Source: Pseudomonas sp. GD04091 (GTDB lineage: Bacteria; Pseudomonadota; Gammaproteobacteria; Pseudomonadales; Pseudomonadaceae). Taken from it: a stretch of 64,000 bases of DNA. The position numbers and the translations under genes were made by a program. The stretch lies in the NCBI RefSeq assembly GCF_029836165.1, contig NZ_JAOEBG010000014.1:1-64000 (forward strand). The letters run 5' to 3'. Below are positions 1 to 8,783 of this stretch, piece after piece (positions within the stretch are counted from its first letter, which is position 1; every line of letters starts with the position of its first letter). A model generated the notes under the pieces. That model worked only from the letters and a program-made list of their open reading frames with translations. It was not told the origin of the DNA and did no database searches.

Positions 1-705
1 CGCCACCGCTGCCTTGAAGCCGACGAACAGCGCATGGGCCACCAGCGCGTGACCGATGTTCAGCTCATTGATGCCCTTGATCGCCGCAACCGCCTCGACA
101 TTGTGGTAGTGCAAGCCGTGGCCAGCATTGACGATCAGCCCCTGGCCGACGCCAAATGCCACGCCATCGACGATACGCTTGAGCTCTTCGGCCACTTCGG
201 TGGGCGTTTCGGCGTCGGCATAACGGCCGGTGTGCAGCTCGACGGCCGGGGCCCCGACACGCCGCGAGGCTTCGATCTGCCGCGCGTCGGCATCGATGAA
301 CAGCGACACTTCGGCGCCGGTGCGCGACAGGCGCTCGACGGCGGCCTTGATCCGCGCCTCCTGGCCTGCCACGTCCAGGCCGCCTTCGGTAGTCAGTTCC
401 TGGCGGGTTTCCGGCACCAGGCAGATATGCGCCGGGCGGATCTTCTCGGCGAAGGCCATCATCTCTTCGGTGACGCCCATCTCGAAGTTCATGCGGGTCT
501 GCAGCACGTCCTTGAGCAGCAGCACGTCGCGCTCCTGGATGTGCCGACGGTCTTCGCGCAAGTGCACGGTGATGCCGTCGGCACCCGCTTCCTCGGCGTC
601 CAACGCGGCCTTGACCGGGTCCGGGTAACGGGTGCCCCGGGCCTGGCGCAGGGTCGCCACGTGGTCGATGTTGACACCGAGAAGCATGCGGTTGCTGTGA
701 GTCAC
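1..705 (-). CDS. pdxJ: Pyridoxine 5'-phosphate synthase PdxJ (3' end cut by window edge)
   Basis: PdxJ condenses 3-amino-2-oxopropyl phosphate with 1-deoxyxylulose 5-phosphate, the last ring-forming step of de novo pyridoxal phosphate synthesis in the cytosol. Translated on the minus strand from a GTG at 705, the protein begins THSNRMLLGVNIDHVATLRQ, the conserved N-terminus with the NIDHVATLR motif. It continues through HLREDRRHI, EMxxTEEM and a C-terminal GLIVNAGHGLHY segment. An AGGAGT ribosome site lies about 8 nt upstream of the GTG, and no ATG in this frame fits. About 235 codons are present; the family is about 245 residues, so only the last few residues are missing. It follows recO on the same strand with a 44-nt gap. 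Confidence 0.95.
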   Translation of the reverse strand, partial: MTHSNRMLLGVNIDHVATLRQARGTRYPDPVKAALDAEEAGADGITVHLREDRRHIQERDVLLLKDVLQTRMNFEMGVTEEMMAFAEKIRPAHICLVPETRQELTTEGGLDVAGQEARIKAAVERLSRTGAEVSLFIDADARQIEASRRVGAPAVELHTGRYADAETPTEVAEELKRIVDGVAFGVGQGLIVNAGHGLHYHNVEAVAAIKGINELNIGHALVAHALFVGFKAAVA

Positions 706-749
706 GAAGGGGCACTCCTGAGGGTTGAGCCCGACAGCATACGTGCAGA

Positions 750-1433
750 TCAGCGCTTGCGAAACAGTTCCCGGCTGACCAGTGGCTTGGGCCCCAGGTG
801 CACGGCGAGGGCCTGACGCATCAGGCGCTTGGCGGCGAGCAGGGCACCGGGCGCCTCCCAGTCGGCCTGGGCCAGGGCCAACAGTTCGCTGCCCTTGAAC
901 AGCCCTGGCTGGAACAGCTCGACGCGCTCCAGGCCAGCATCCACCTGCAGACGATAGAGGCCATCGGCAACGACCGGGACGCCGTTGGCGTCATGGTCCA
1001 GGGCGAAGGCGTAGCCCAGCTCATCCAGCAGGCGCCATTCGAACGAGCGCAGCAACGGCTCCAGCGGACGTCCCGCTGCCAGTGCCTGCAGGGTCAGGGT
1101 GTAATGCTCGAACAAGGCTGGGTGCGGTGCCTCGGCCGGTAGCAGGCGCATCAGCAGTTCGTTGAGGTAGAGCCCGCTGAACAACGCATCGCCATGCAAC
1201 CAGGCGGCAATGCCCAGGGTGTCCAGGCGACCGACATTCTTCAGCTCGCCACGCCCGCGCAGTTCCACTTCCAGCGGCACGAACGGGCGCACCAAGCTGC
1301 CGCCCTTGCCCCGCGCCCGGCGCAGCACCGCGCGCACCCGCCCCTGGGGGGTGAGGAAGTCCACCAGCGCGCTGGTTTCCTTGTAGGCGCGGCTGTGCAG
1401 CACGTAGGCGGGTTGCGGGGTGGGTTGGTCCAT
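750..1433 (-). CDS. recO: DNA repair protein RecO
   Basis: RecO loads RecA onto SSB-coated single-stranded DNA in the RecFOR recombination pathway. The 227-residue product starts MDQPTPQPAYVLHSRAYKET, giving the N-terminal OB-fold core (YVLHSRxYxETS, LTPxxGRVRAVLRRARGKGG). An all-helical C-terminal domain follows. The ATG at 1433 is chosen because GGAGAG lies 6-8 nt upstream and the open frame beyond it runs into the REP pair. The length suits the proteobacterial family (about 230-240). It sits in the conserved rnc-era-recO-pdxJ order, but a 125-nt gap with a REP pair separates it from era, so transcription may be uneven across the operon. Confidence 0.95.
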   Translation of the reverse strand: MDQPTPQPAYVLHSRAYKETSALVDFLTPQGRVRAVLRRARGKGGSLVRPFVPLEVELRGRGELKNVGRLDTLGIAAWLHGDALFSGLYLNELLMRLLPAEAPHPALFEHYTLTLQALAAGRPLEPLLRSFEWRLLDELGYAFALDHDANGVPVVADGLYRLQVDAGLERVELFQPGLFKGSELLALAQADWEAPGALLAAKRLMRQALAVHLGPKPLVSRELFRKR

Positions 1434-1460
1434 CTGCTCTCTCCAAAGGCCATGAACGCC

Positions 1461-1533
1461 TGTGGGAGCGGGTTCACCCGCGAAAGCGTCAGTGAACCCA
1501 CCATCGCCTTCGCGGATAAACCCGCTCCCACAG
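1461..1533. repeat. Inverted pair of REP elements between era and recO
   Basis: Two copies of the P. putida-type REP face each other: TGTGGGAGCGGGTTCACCCG at 1461-1480 and its inverted relative at about 1510-1533 (CGCGGATAAACCCGCTCCCA). The pair can fold into a long hairpin in RNA or DNA. Such REPs are usually intergenic and can stabilise mRNA ends or attenuate transcription. Here it lies inside an operon-like gene run. Confidence 0.85.
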
Positions 1534-1558
1534 GAAACGCCGATCGCGTCAGGAGCGG

Positions 1559-2461
1559 TTACAGGTCGCCGTAACCCAACGACCGCAGGGCGCGCTCGTC
1601 GTCCGACCAACCGCCTTTGACCTTGACCCAGAGGTTGAGCATGACCTTGGCGTCGAACAGGGTCTCCATGTCCTTGCGCGCATCGGAGCCAATGCGTTTG
1701 ATGCGTTCGCCCTTGTCGCCGATGATGATCTTCTTCTGCCCGTCACGCTCGACCAGGATCAACGCATGGATGTGCAGCACATGGCCCTGCTGCTTGAACT
1801 CTTCGATTTCCACGGTGATCTGGTACGGCAGCTCCGCGCCCAGCTGGCGCATGATCTTCTCGCGCACCAGTTCGGCGGCGAGGAAACGGCTGCTGCGGTC
1901 GGTGATCTGGTCTTCCGGGAAGAAATGCTCGTTTTCCGGCAGATGCTTGGCGATCAGGGCCTCCAGCGACTCCAGGTTGTGCCCCTGCTGGGCGGAGATC
2001 GGCACGATCTCAGCGTTCGGCAGCTGCTGTTGCAACCATTGCAGATGCGGAATCAGCTCGGCTTTCTCGTCCATGCGGTCGGTCTTGTTCACCGCCAGGA
2101 TCACCGGGCCGGTCACGTACTGCACGCGCTCGAGCACCAGTTGGTCTTCGTCCGTCCAACGGGTGCGGTCGACCACGAAGATCACCACGTCGACGTCCTT
2201 CAGGGCCGCCGAGGCGTTGCGGTTCATGTAGCGGTTGAGCGCCTTGTCGTTGGCTTTGTGCATACCGGGCGTGTCGACGTAGATCGCCTGCACGTCACCC
2301 TCGGTCTTGATCCCGAGCATGTTGTGGCGGGTGGTCTGCGGCTTGCGCGAGGTGATCGCCAGCTTCTGGCCGAGGATGTGGTTGAGCAGCGTGGACTTGC
2401 CGACGTTGGGGCGGCCAACGATGGCCACGTAGCCGCAGCGGGTCGAAGTGTTCTCAGTCAT
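1559..2461 (-). CDS. era: GTPase Era
   Basis: Era is an essential small GTPase that binds the 3' end of 16S rRNA during 30S subunit maturation and associates with the inner membrane. The product shows the G1 loop GRPNVGKS near residue 16, a DTPGMH G3 motif, NKTDRMD as G4 and a C-terminal KH domain with IGDKGERIKRIG. The start MTENTSTRCGYVAIVG at 2461 gives 300 residues; an ATG two codons earlier (2467) is equally open. The gene overlaps the end of rnc by about 8 nt, indicating translational coupling with RNase III, as is usual in proteobacteria. Confidence 0.96.
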   Translation of the reverse strand: MTENTSTRCGYVAIVGRPNVGKSTLLNHILGQKLAITSRKPQTTRHNMLGIKTEGDVQAIYVDTPGMHKANDKALNRYMNRNASAALKDVDVVIFVVDRTRWTDEDQLVLERVQYVTGPVILAVNKTDRMDEKAELIPHLQWLQQQLPNAEIVPISAQQGHNLESLEALIAKHLPENEHFFPEDQITDRSSRFLAAELVREKIMRQLGAELPYQITVEIEEFKQQGHVLHIHALILVERDGQKKIIIGDKGERIKRIGSDARKDMETLFDAKVMLNLWVKVKGGWSDDERALRSLGYGDL

Positions 2462-3143
2462 TGCCATTCTCCACGCCCAGGGCGATCAATGCGGCGGCGG
2501 CGGCGACCTGTTCGGCGATACGCCGACTCACGCCCTGGCCACGGCTCTTGTTGTTCAGCAGCACCACTTCGCATTCGACGAAGAAGGTCCGGCAGTGCGG
2601 TTCGCCCTGGATATCCACCACTTCGTAACGCGGCAATTCACAGGCACGCGATTGCAGGAATTCCTGCAGGCGAGTCTTGGGGTCCTTGTTGGTGTCGACC
2701 AGGGTCAGGCCATCGAACTCGTCGGTCAGCCAGGCGAGGATACGCTCGCGCGCGGTCTGCATGTCGGCGTCCAGGTAGATGGCGCCGATCAACGCCTCCA
2801 GGGCGTCGGCCAGAATCGACTCGCGGCGGAAACCACCGCTCTTGAGTTCACCCGAGCCCAGGCGCAGGTACTCGCCCAGATCGAAACCACGGGCCAGTCG
2901 GGCCAGTGTCTCGCCTTTGACCAGACGTGCGCGCAGACGCGACAACTGGCCTTCGCGGGCCTGCGGGAAGCGCTCGAACAGCGCTTCGCCGACCACGAAG
3001 TTGAGGATGGCATCGCCAAGGAATTCCAGGCGCTCGTTGTTGCGCCCGGCATAGCTGCGATGGGTCAGGGCCAGCAGCATCTGGTCCTGGTTCTTGAAGG
3101 TGTAGCCGAGCTTGCGCTCCAGGCGGCCAAGGGAAGCACTCAT
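2454..3143 (-). CDS. rnc: Ribonuclease III
   Basis: RNase III cleaves double-stranded RNA, including the rRNA precursor stems. The 229-residue protein has the endonuclease signature NNERLEFLGDAIL at about 35-47, with the acidic residues E37, E40 and D44 of the active site, and a second acidic cluster at LEALIGAIYLD. The C-terminal double-stranded RNA-binding domain starts near 155 (PKTRLQEFLQSR) and ends with RRIAEQVAAAAALI. It overlaps era downstream and follows lepB after about 160 nt. No DUF4845 gene, found here in some pseudomonads, is present. Confidence 0.96.
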   Translation of the reverse strand: MSASLGRLERKLGYTFKNQDQMLLALTHRSYAGRNNERLEFLGDAILNFVVGEALFERFPQAREGQLSRLRARLVKGETLARLARGFDLGEYLRLGSGELKSGGFRRESILADALEALIGAIYLDADMQTARERILAWLTDEFDGLTLVDTNKDPKTRLQEFLQSRACELPRYEVVDIQGEPHCRTFFVECEVVLLNNKSRGQGVSRRIAEQVAAAAALIALGVENGND

Positions 3144-3273
3144 GCGGCCACCCCGGCAATGTTCAACGCGTTGTTCAAATCAACATCCTGAAAGACGGTT
3201 TGACTGTGGTCCGTCGCCGATAACGACGAAAGCCCTCGCTCCCTGAGAACACAGCCTATGTCAGAAATGCAAT

Positions 3274-3297
3274 CGGCGCCGTCCGTGGACAGCGCCG
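3274..3297. other. Near-perfect hairpin between lepB and rnc
   Basis: The bases ATCGGCGCCGTCCGTGGACA and the following GCGCCG form a stem of about 10 bp (GGCGCTGTCC against GGACGGCGCC on the minus strand) with a tiny loop. No T-tract follows, so it is unlikely to be a full intrinsic terminator. It could be an RNase III processing site or attenuator ahead of rnc; rnc leaders are autoregulated by cleavage in E. coli. That role is an inference. Confidence 0.35.
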
Positions 3298-3304
3298 TCG
3301 ATAC

Positions 3305-4159
3305 TCAATGGATCAGACCGACCCGCGACAGGTTCGGCAAATGACTCAGCTTCGGCTCCGGCCAGCTCATCCATACCGCGAAAGCCTTGCCGACGATGTT
3401 GCGGTCCGGAACCATGCCCTGCAGCTCCTTGGGAATGTTCGGATCATCCCAGAAACGGCTGTCGTTGGAGTTGTCGCGGTTGTCACCCATCATGAAGTAA
3501 TGACCGGCCGGCACGGTCCATTGCTGGTCCGGCGGCATGCGATAGCGGGTCATTTCCTTGCGGATCAGGTGCTCGGCCTCGCCGAGTTTCTCCTTGTACA
3601 GCTCGGCGCTGCCCAGCGTGCCCGGCTCGCTGCCGACCAGTTGCTCGGCAACCGCCTGGCCGTTGACGTACAGGCGCTTGTCGCTGGTGTAGCGAATCAG
3701 GTCGCCCGGCAGCCCGACCACCCGTTTGATGTAGTTGACGTTCGGATCGCTCGGGTAGCGGAACACCATCACATCCCCGCGCTGCGGATCACCCACTTCG
3801 ATGACCTTCTTGTCGATCACCGGCAGGCGAATGCCATAGGAGAACTTGTTCACCAGGATGAAGTCGCCCACTTCCAGCGTCGGCTTCATCGACCCCGACG
3901 GGATCTGGAACGGTTCAACCAGGAACGAACGCAGCACCAGCACGATGAACAGCACTGGGAAGAACGACTTGCCGTACTCGACCAGCAAGGGTTCCTTGTT
4001 CAGGCGTTCGACCACGGCCATTTCGGGCTGGGTGACGCTGCCCTGGTAATTGGCGATCGCCGCTCGCCGGCGCGGGGCCAGGAACAGCAGGTCGATCAAA
4101 CCCAACAAGCCACAGACGGCGACGGCGATGACAAGCAACAGCGGGAAATTTAGCGACAT
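3305..4159 (-). CDS. lepB: Signal peptidase I (LepB)
   Basis: LepB removes signal peptides from exported proteins at the periplasmic face of the inner membrane. The 284-residue product has two N-terminal membrane segments (about 4-27 and 66-80). The box PSGSMKPTL follows with the nucleophile Ser90, then YIKRVVGLPGD with the general base Lys145, the same numbers as in E. coli. Later blocks GDNRDNSNDSRFW and the C-terminal hydrophobic WMSWP complete the family pattern. It begins 5 nt after the lepA stop, so the two are an operon in the usual lepA-lepB order. Confidence 0.97.
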   Translation of the reverse strand: MSLNFPLLLVIAVAVCGLLGLIDLLFLAPRRRAAIANYQGSVTQPEMAVVERLNKEPLLVEYGKSFFPVLFIVLVLRSFLVEPFQIPSGSMKPTLEVGDFILVNKFSYGIRLPVIDKKVIEVGDPQRGDVMVFRYPSDPNVNYIKRVVGLPGDLIRYTSDKRLYVNGQAVAEQLVGSEPGTLGSAELYKEKLGEAEHLIRKEMTRYRMPPDQQWTVPAGHYFMMGDNRDNSNDSRFWDDPNIPKELQGMVPDRNIVGKAFAVWMSWPEPKLSHLPNLSRVGLIH

Positions 4160-4164
4160 AGGAC

Positions 4165-5964
4165 CTAGCTATCCAACCTGAGCACGGCGAGGAAGGCTTC
4201 TTGTGGGATCTCCACGTTGCCGACCTGTTTCATGCGTTTCTTACCGGCCTTCTGCTTCTCCAGCAGCTTCTTCTTACGGCTGACGTCGCCGCCGTAGCAC
4301 TTGGCCAGTACGTTCTTTCTGAGCGCCTTGACGGTCGTCCGCGCAATGATCTGGCCGCCGATGGCTGCCTGGATCGCCACGTCGAACATCTGCCGAGGGA
4401 TCAGCTCCTTCATCTTCTCGGTCAACGCGCGACCTTTGTAGGCCGCGTTGTCGCGGTGCACGATCAATGCCAGGGCATCGACCTTGTCGCCGTTGATCAG
4501 CACGTCCAGTTTGACCAGGTTGGCCGACTGGTAGCGATCGAAATGATAGTCCAGCGAAGCGTAGCCGCGGCTGGTGGACTTGAGGCGGTCGAAGAAGTCC
4601 AGCACCACTTCGTTCATCGGCAGGTCGTAACGCACCTGCACCTGGCTGCCGAGGAACTGCATGTCGCGCTGCACGCCACGCTTCTCGATGCACAGGGTGA
4701 TGACGTTGCCCAGGTGCTCTTGCGGCACGAGGATGGTGGCGGTGACGATCGGCTCGCGGAAATCGTTGACGGCCGAGACGTCCGGCAGCTTCGACGGGTT
4801 GTCGACGGTGATGACTTCGCCGGTCTTGAGCTCGAGCTCGTAGATCACGCTTGGCGCGGTGGTGATCAGGTCCAGGTCGTATTCGCGCTCCAGGCGCTCC
4901 TGGATGATCTCCATGTGCAGCATGCCGAGGAAGCCGCAACGGAAACCAAAGCCCAGGGCGTCGGAACTTTCCGGCATGTACTGCAGCGACGAGTCGTTCA
5001 GCGTCAGCTTCTGCAGGGCGTCGCGGAAGTCCTCGAAGTCGTCGGAGCTGACCGGGAACAGGCCCGCGTAGACCTGTGGCTGAATCTTCTTGAAGCCTGG
5101 CAGCACTTCGACTTCAGGCGTGTTGGACAGGGTCAGGGTGTCACCCACTGGCGCACCGTGAATGTCCTTGATGCTGGCAATGATGAAGCCGACTTCACCG
5201 GCCTTCAGGTCGGCGGTCTGGGTGTGTTTGGGGGTGAACACGCCGACGCTGTCGACCAGGTGCACCTTGCCGGTGGACTTGACCAGGATCTTGTCGCCTT
5301 TCTTGACGCGGCCCTGGCGCACACGCACCAGCGAGACCACGCCCAGGTAGTTGTCGAACCAGGAGTCGATGATCAACGCCTGCAGCGGAGCGTCGATTTC
5401 GCCTTCCGGCGCGGGGATGGTCTGTACCAGGCGCTCGAGCACCTCGTCGACGCCCATGCCGCTCTTGGCACTGCAGGCCACGGCGTCGGTGGCGTCGATG
5501 CCGATGATCTTCTCGATCTCGTCCTTGACGCGGTCCGGGTCAGCCTGGGGCAGGTCCATCTTGTTCAGCACGGGCATGACTTCCAGGCCCTGCTCGATGG
5601 CGGTGTAGCAGTTGGCCACGGACTGGGCCTCCACACCTTGACCGGCGTCGACCACCAGCAGCGCACCTTCGCACGCCGCCAGCGAGCGCGAAACTTCATA
5701 GGTGAAGTCGACGTGGCCGGGGGTGTCGATGAAGTTCAGCTGGTAGGTCTTACCATCCTGCGCCTTGTAGTGCAGCGTGACGCTGTGGGCCTTGATGGTG
5801 ATACCGCGTTCACGCTCCAGGTCCATGGAATCAAGGACCTGGGCTTCCATTTCGCGCGCTGTCAGGCCACCGCACATCTGGATGAAACGGTCGGCCAGCG
5901 TCGACTTGCCATGGTCGATGTGGGCGATGATGGAGAAATTGCGGATATGACTCAAATCACTCAC
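4165..5964 (-). CDS. lepA: Elongation factor 4 (LepA)
   Basis: LepA is a ribosome-associated translational GTPase linked to back-translocation and to 30S biogenesis. The 599-residue protein begins MSDLSHIRNFSIIAHIDHGK with the AHIDHGKST P-loop, DTPGHVDF as G3 and NKMDLP as G4. EF-G-like domains II, III and V follow, then the LepA-specific C-terminal domain with the lysine-rich SRKKKLLEKQKAGKKRMK. Length and order are standard. It leads the lepA-lepB pair and lies about 240 nt after mucD, with a terminator-like hairpin and a degenerate REP between. Confidence 0.97.
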   Translation of the reverse strand: MSDLSHIRNFSIIAHIDHGKSTLADRFIQMCGGLTAREMEAQVLDSMDLERERGITIKAHSVTLHYKAQDGKTYQLNFIDTPGHVDFTYEVSRSLAACEGALLVVDAGQGVEAQSVANCYTAIEQGLEVMPVLNKMDLPQADPDRVKDEIEKIIGIDATDAVACSAKSGMGVDEVLERLVQTIPAPEGEIDAPLQALIIDSWFDNYLGVVSLVRVRQGRVKKGDKILVKSTGKVHLVDSVGVFTPKHTQTADLKAGEVGFIIASIKDIHGAPVGDTLTLSNTPEVEVLPGFKKIQPQVYAGLFPVSSDDFEDFRDALQKLTLNDSSLQYMPESSDALGFGFRCGFLGMLHMEIIQERLEREYDLDLITTAPSVIYELELKTGEVITVDNPSKLPDVSAVNDFREPIVTATILVPQEHLGNVITLCIEKRGVQRDMQFLGSQVQVRYDLPMNEVVLDFFDRLKSTSRGYASLDYHFDRYQSANLVKLDVLINGDKVDALALIVHRDNAAYKGRALTEKMKELIPRQMFDVAIQAAIGGQIIARTTVKALRKNVLAKCYGGDVSRKKKLLEKQKAGKKRMKQVGNVEIPQEAFLAVLRLDS

Positions 5965-6076
5965 GGGTCAACACTCGAAAAGGCTGCGAGCCGGACGCCC
6001 GCCGAAAAATAGCCGGGAATTGTACCTCAAGCCGCAGGGATATGGGAGATTCCTCTATCGGCCTGTATACAACCCT

Positions 6077-6135
6077 TGTGGGACGGCGGTTCGCCGCTGC
6101 GACTTGCCCCGCAACAGGGCAAGCCCGCTCCCACG
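6077..6135. repeat. Degenerate REP-like element between mucD and lepA
   Basis: The segment carries TTGTGGGACGGCGGTTCGCC, then CTTGCCC and GGGCAAG arms separated by 7 nt, ending GCCCGCTCCCAC. It resembles the local REP consensus with several changes. It is recorded as a likely decayed REP rather than a functional site. Confidence 0.5.
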
Positions 6136-6161
6136 CAGGCCCTTTCAGCCTGCCGGCCCAT

Positions 6162-6190
6162 GAAAAAGGCAGCCGAAGCTGCCCTTTTCC
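6162..6190 (-). terminator. Intrinsic terminator after mucD
   Basis: Read on the minus strand, GGCAGC-TTCG-GCTGCC forms a GC stem with a UUCG tetraloop followed by TTTTTCA. It lies just past the mucD stop at 6206 and fits a rho-independent terminator closing the algU-mucABD operon and separating it from lepA. Confidence 0.85.
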
Positions 6191-6205
6191 TACGCCACGC
6201 TCAGC

Positions 6206-7639
6206 TTATTCAGCCAGCTTGAAGGTAATGAAGCTGGCGCGACCCTGACGCAATACGCGCATGGACACCGAACGGTTCTTCGGCAGCTCCTTGGCGATCT
6301 CGGTGAACTGCTTGGCCGAGGCGATCGCCTGGTTGTTCAGGTGGCTGATGACATCGCCCGGACGCAGGCCGATCATGGCTGCCGGGCCGTCCTGGACTTC
6401 CTTGATGACCACGCCGCCCTTGAGCTCCAGGGACTTCTTCTGCTCGGCGGACAGGTCGGTCACCGAAACGCCAAGGCGATTGCTGCTGCGTTCGGCGCCG
6501 CCCTGGGCACCAGTGCCGATATCGGCGTCGTCGTCCGGCAGGGCACCAATGGTGACATCCAGGTTCTGGCGCTTGCCGTTGCGGATGATCTCCAGCTTGG
6601 CCTTGTCGCCATCCTTGAGGCTACCGACCAGGTGCGGCAGGTCGGCGGACATGACGATCGGCTGGCCGTTCATGCTCAGGATCACATCACCGACCTGCAG
6701 GCCGCCCTTGGCCGCCGGGCCCTCTTCCAGAACCTGGGCCACCAGCGCGCCGGCCGGCTTGTCCAGGCCGAAGGACTCGGCCAGGTCCTTGTTGACCTCC
6801 TGGATCACCACGCCCAGCCAGCCGCGGCTGACCTTGCCGTCTTTCTTCAGCTGGTTGGAAACGTCCAGCGCCACGTCGATCGGAATGGCGAACGACAAGC
6901 CCATGAAACCGCCGGAGCGGGTGAAGATCTGCGAGTTGATGCCCACCACCTCGCCTTTCATGTTGAACAGCGGGCCACCGGAGTTGCCGGGGTTGATCGC
7001 CACGTCGGTCTGGATGAACGGCACGTAGGTGTCATTCGGCAGGGTACGCCCCTTGGCACTGACGATGCCTTTGGTCACCGAGTGGTCGAAGCCGAATGGC
7101 GAGCCGATGGCCAGCACCCATTCACCGACCTTCAATTTCTCGGAATCGCCCAGCTTGACGGTCGGCAGGTTCTTGCCTTCAACCTTGAGCAGGGCCACGT
7201 CGGTGCGTGGGTCGGTGCCGACCAGCTTGGCCTGCAGCTCGCTGCGGTCGGACAGACGGACGATGATCTCGTCGGCATCGGCGACCACATGATTGTTGGT
7301 CAGCACGTAACCATCGCTGGAAATGATGAAGCCCGAGCCCAGCGACTGGGCCTCACGCTGGCGGTCGCCACGAGGCGAACGCGGCTGCTGCGGCATGTTG
7401 CGCTCGAAGAACTCGCGGAACATCGGCGGCAGGCCTTCCAGGTCAGGCATCTGCCCGGCGGCGATGCGGCGGTCCGGCAGCTTCTGCTTGGTACTGATGT
7501 TGACGACCGCCGGCGAGGCCTGCTCGACCAGGGTGGTGAAGTCCGGCAGGGCTTCCTCGGCCTGGGCGGTGAGCACCTGGCCGAGCATGAGCACGGCGGC
7601 GAACATCGAGAGATAGGTTTTCAAGCGTGGTATTGACAT
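6206..7639 (-). CDS. mucD: Periplasmic serine protease MucD (DegP/HtrA family)
   Basis: MucD is a periplasmic protease/chaperone that degrades misfolded envelope proteins and so dampens AlgU activation. The 477-residue protein starts MSIPRLKTYLSMFAAVLMLG with a signal peptide cleaved after about residue 27 (AQA). The catalytic triad is visible: His117 in TNNHVVADAD, Asp147 in DPRTDVALL and Ser220 in NPGNSGGPLF. Two PDZ domains follow (about 270-360 and 390-470). The start at 7639 is preferred over an in-frame upstream extension because the signal peptide begins there and GGGAG lies upstream. It follows mucB after 170 nt that contain a candidate sigma-70 promoter. Confidence 0.96.
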   Translation of the reverse strand: MSIPRLKTYLSMFAAVLMLGQVLTAQAEEALPDFTTLVEQASPAVVNISTKQKLPDRRIAAGQMPDLEGLPPMFREFFERNMPQQPRSPRGDRQREAQSLGSGFIISSDGYVLTNNHVVADADEIIVRLSDRSELQAKLVGTDPRTDVALLKVEGKNLPTVKLGDSEKLKVGEWVLAIGSPFGFDHSVTKGIVSAKGRTLPNDTYVPFIQTDVAINPGNSGGPLFNMKGEVVGINSQIFTRSGGFMGLSFAIPIDVALDVSNQLKKDGKVSRGWLGVVIQEVNKDLAESFGLDKPAGALVAQVLEEGPAAKGGLQVGDVILSMNGQPIVMSADLPHLVGSLKDGDKAKLEIIRNGKRQNLDVTIGALPDDDADIGTGAQGGAERSSNRLGVSVTDLSAEQKKSLELKGGVVIKEVQDGPAAMIGLRPGDVISHLNNQAIASAKQFTEIAKELPKNRSVSMRVLRQGRASFITFKLAE

Positions 7640-7717
7640 ACGGCTCCCGTCACAACGAGCGTAGTTAGCAGTAGGACCCCTGCAGAAGCAGGAAAGGCCA
7701 GACTCCGAGAAGCCTGA

Positions 7718-7746
7718 CCTATAGAAAATTTGCGGCTGGATTGCAA
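7718..7746 (-). promoter_or_regulatory. Candidate sigma-70 promoter for mucD
   Basis: On the minus strand TTGCAA (7741-7746) and TATAGG (7718-7723) are separated by 17 nt, in the gap between mucB and mucD. An independent mucD promoter is reported for P. aeruginosa; this would be the equivalent here. The match is moderate and untested. Confidence 0.45.
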
Positions 7747-7809
7747 ATGACAATGCTTTAATTTCATGTCAGCTCTGTGTAACAGAAGCTGTCAGAAAGC
7801 GGCCAAACC

Positions 7810-8775
7810 TCATTGCCGCGCCTGGACATCCTGGGCCCGCATCGACAGGGCGACACGCTCGGCGGTCCCCAGGGGAATCTCGCCAACCACGGTGACCATC
7901 ACCTTGCCCGTGGGCGTGGTGAGGCGGCGCGATACCGCAACAGTCGGGCCGAGCTGGGCACGGGTATCGGCGCCGACATCGCTGCCGATAGGCTCCAGAA
8001 ACACCGAGAACCGCGCCAGGCCATCGTCGTACATCAGGCTGCTGACCGTACTTTTGCGTGCAGGGTCGCGACGCACCGAACTGTTGACCAGCTCGAAACC
8101 TGGCGGCAGCCAGTCCGAACGCCAACCAGCGACGGTTTCCGCGGCGCTGGAGGCCACCTGCTCGACCGGCTTGCACGCGGCGCTGGCGCTGAGATCGCTG
8201 TCGCTCGGCAAGTCGTCGGTGTCGAGGCGGGTCATCTGGAAACGCTCGAGCAATTGCCCCTTGTCGTTGAGCATCAACGAGCGCAGAGGCAGCCCGGTAC
8301 GGCGATCCAGGTGTAATTCGAAGGCATAGCGGTGCTGATCGCGGGGGCTGAGCGTCACGATCACCGCGTCGCGCCCGGCGACGCGTGACTTGCCTGCCAC
8401 GCTCAGGTCGTACCAGCTCATCAGTTTCAAGGGATCGAGCATACGCGGCGCGGAATCCGGTGGCGTGCCCACGCCGCTGATCAAGGCGCCACTGACGCAT
8501 TGCACCTTGCCATCGACACGCACGATTTCCTGGGCCGAGCCATCGAGCTGAAGCAGACGCTCGCTGACCTTGCCGTCCTGGACGCGATGCCAGATATCGT
8601 GGGTGGAAAAGCTGCCGTTACGTTCGTAGACGAAAGAGCCTTGGTAACTCTGCTCTTGTTCAGCCCGTGCCAGCTTGTTCAGCCACTCGCTCGCCTCGGG
8701 CGAAGAGTTGGCCGCCAGGGCCTGCACCGTCAGGCTGCTGCCAAGCAGCAGCGACAGGAGAGGTAGCGCGCGCAT
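7810..8775 (-). CDS. mucB: Sigma-factor regulator MucB (RseB family)
   Basis: MucB binds the periplasmic part of the anti-sigma factor MucA, protects it from AlgW cleavage and senses lipid/LPS stress. The 321-residue product has a signal peptide (MRALPLLSLLLGSSLTVQAL, cleaved near residue 21). An RseB N-terminal lipoprotein-carrier-like domain follows (about 25-200; YQGSFVYERNG, FELHLDRRTGLPL), then a smaller C-terminal domain (about 220-315; GWRSDWLPPGFELV). It starts 8 nt after mucA on the same strand, as in the standard operon. No mucC lies downstream. Confidence 0.95.
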   Translation of the reverse strand: MRALPLLSLLLGSSLTVQALAANSSPEASEWLNKLARAEQEQSYQGSFVYERNGSFSTHDIWHRVQDGKVSERLLQLDGSAQEIVRVDGKVQCVSGALISGVGTPPDSAPRMLDPLKLMSWYDLSVAGKSRVAGRDAVIVTLSPRDQHRYAFELHLDRRTGLPLRSLMLNDKGQLLERFQMTRLDTDDLPSDSDLSASAACKPVEQVASSAAETVAGWRSDWLPPGFELVNSSVRRDPARKSTVSSLMYDDGLARFSVFLEPIGSDVGADTRAQLGPTVAVSRRLTTPTGKVMVTVVGEIPLGTAERVALSMRAQDVQARQ

Positions 8776-8783
8776 GATCCTCC

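Noticed and set aside
4201..6012. 603-residue plus-strand frame opposite lepA
   Set aside because: Antisense shadow; no family motifs, no ribosome site, and LepA is unmistakable.
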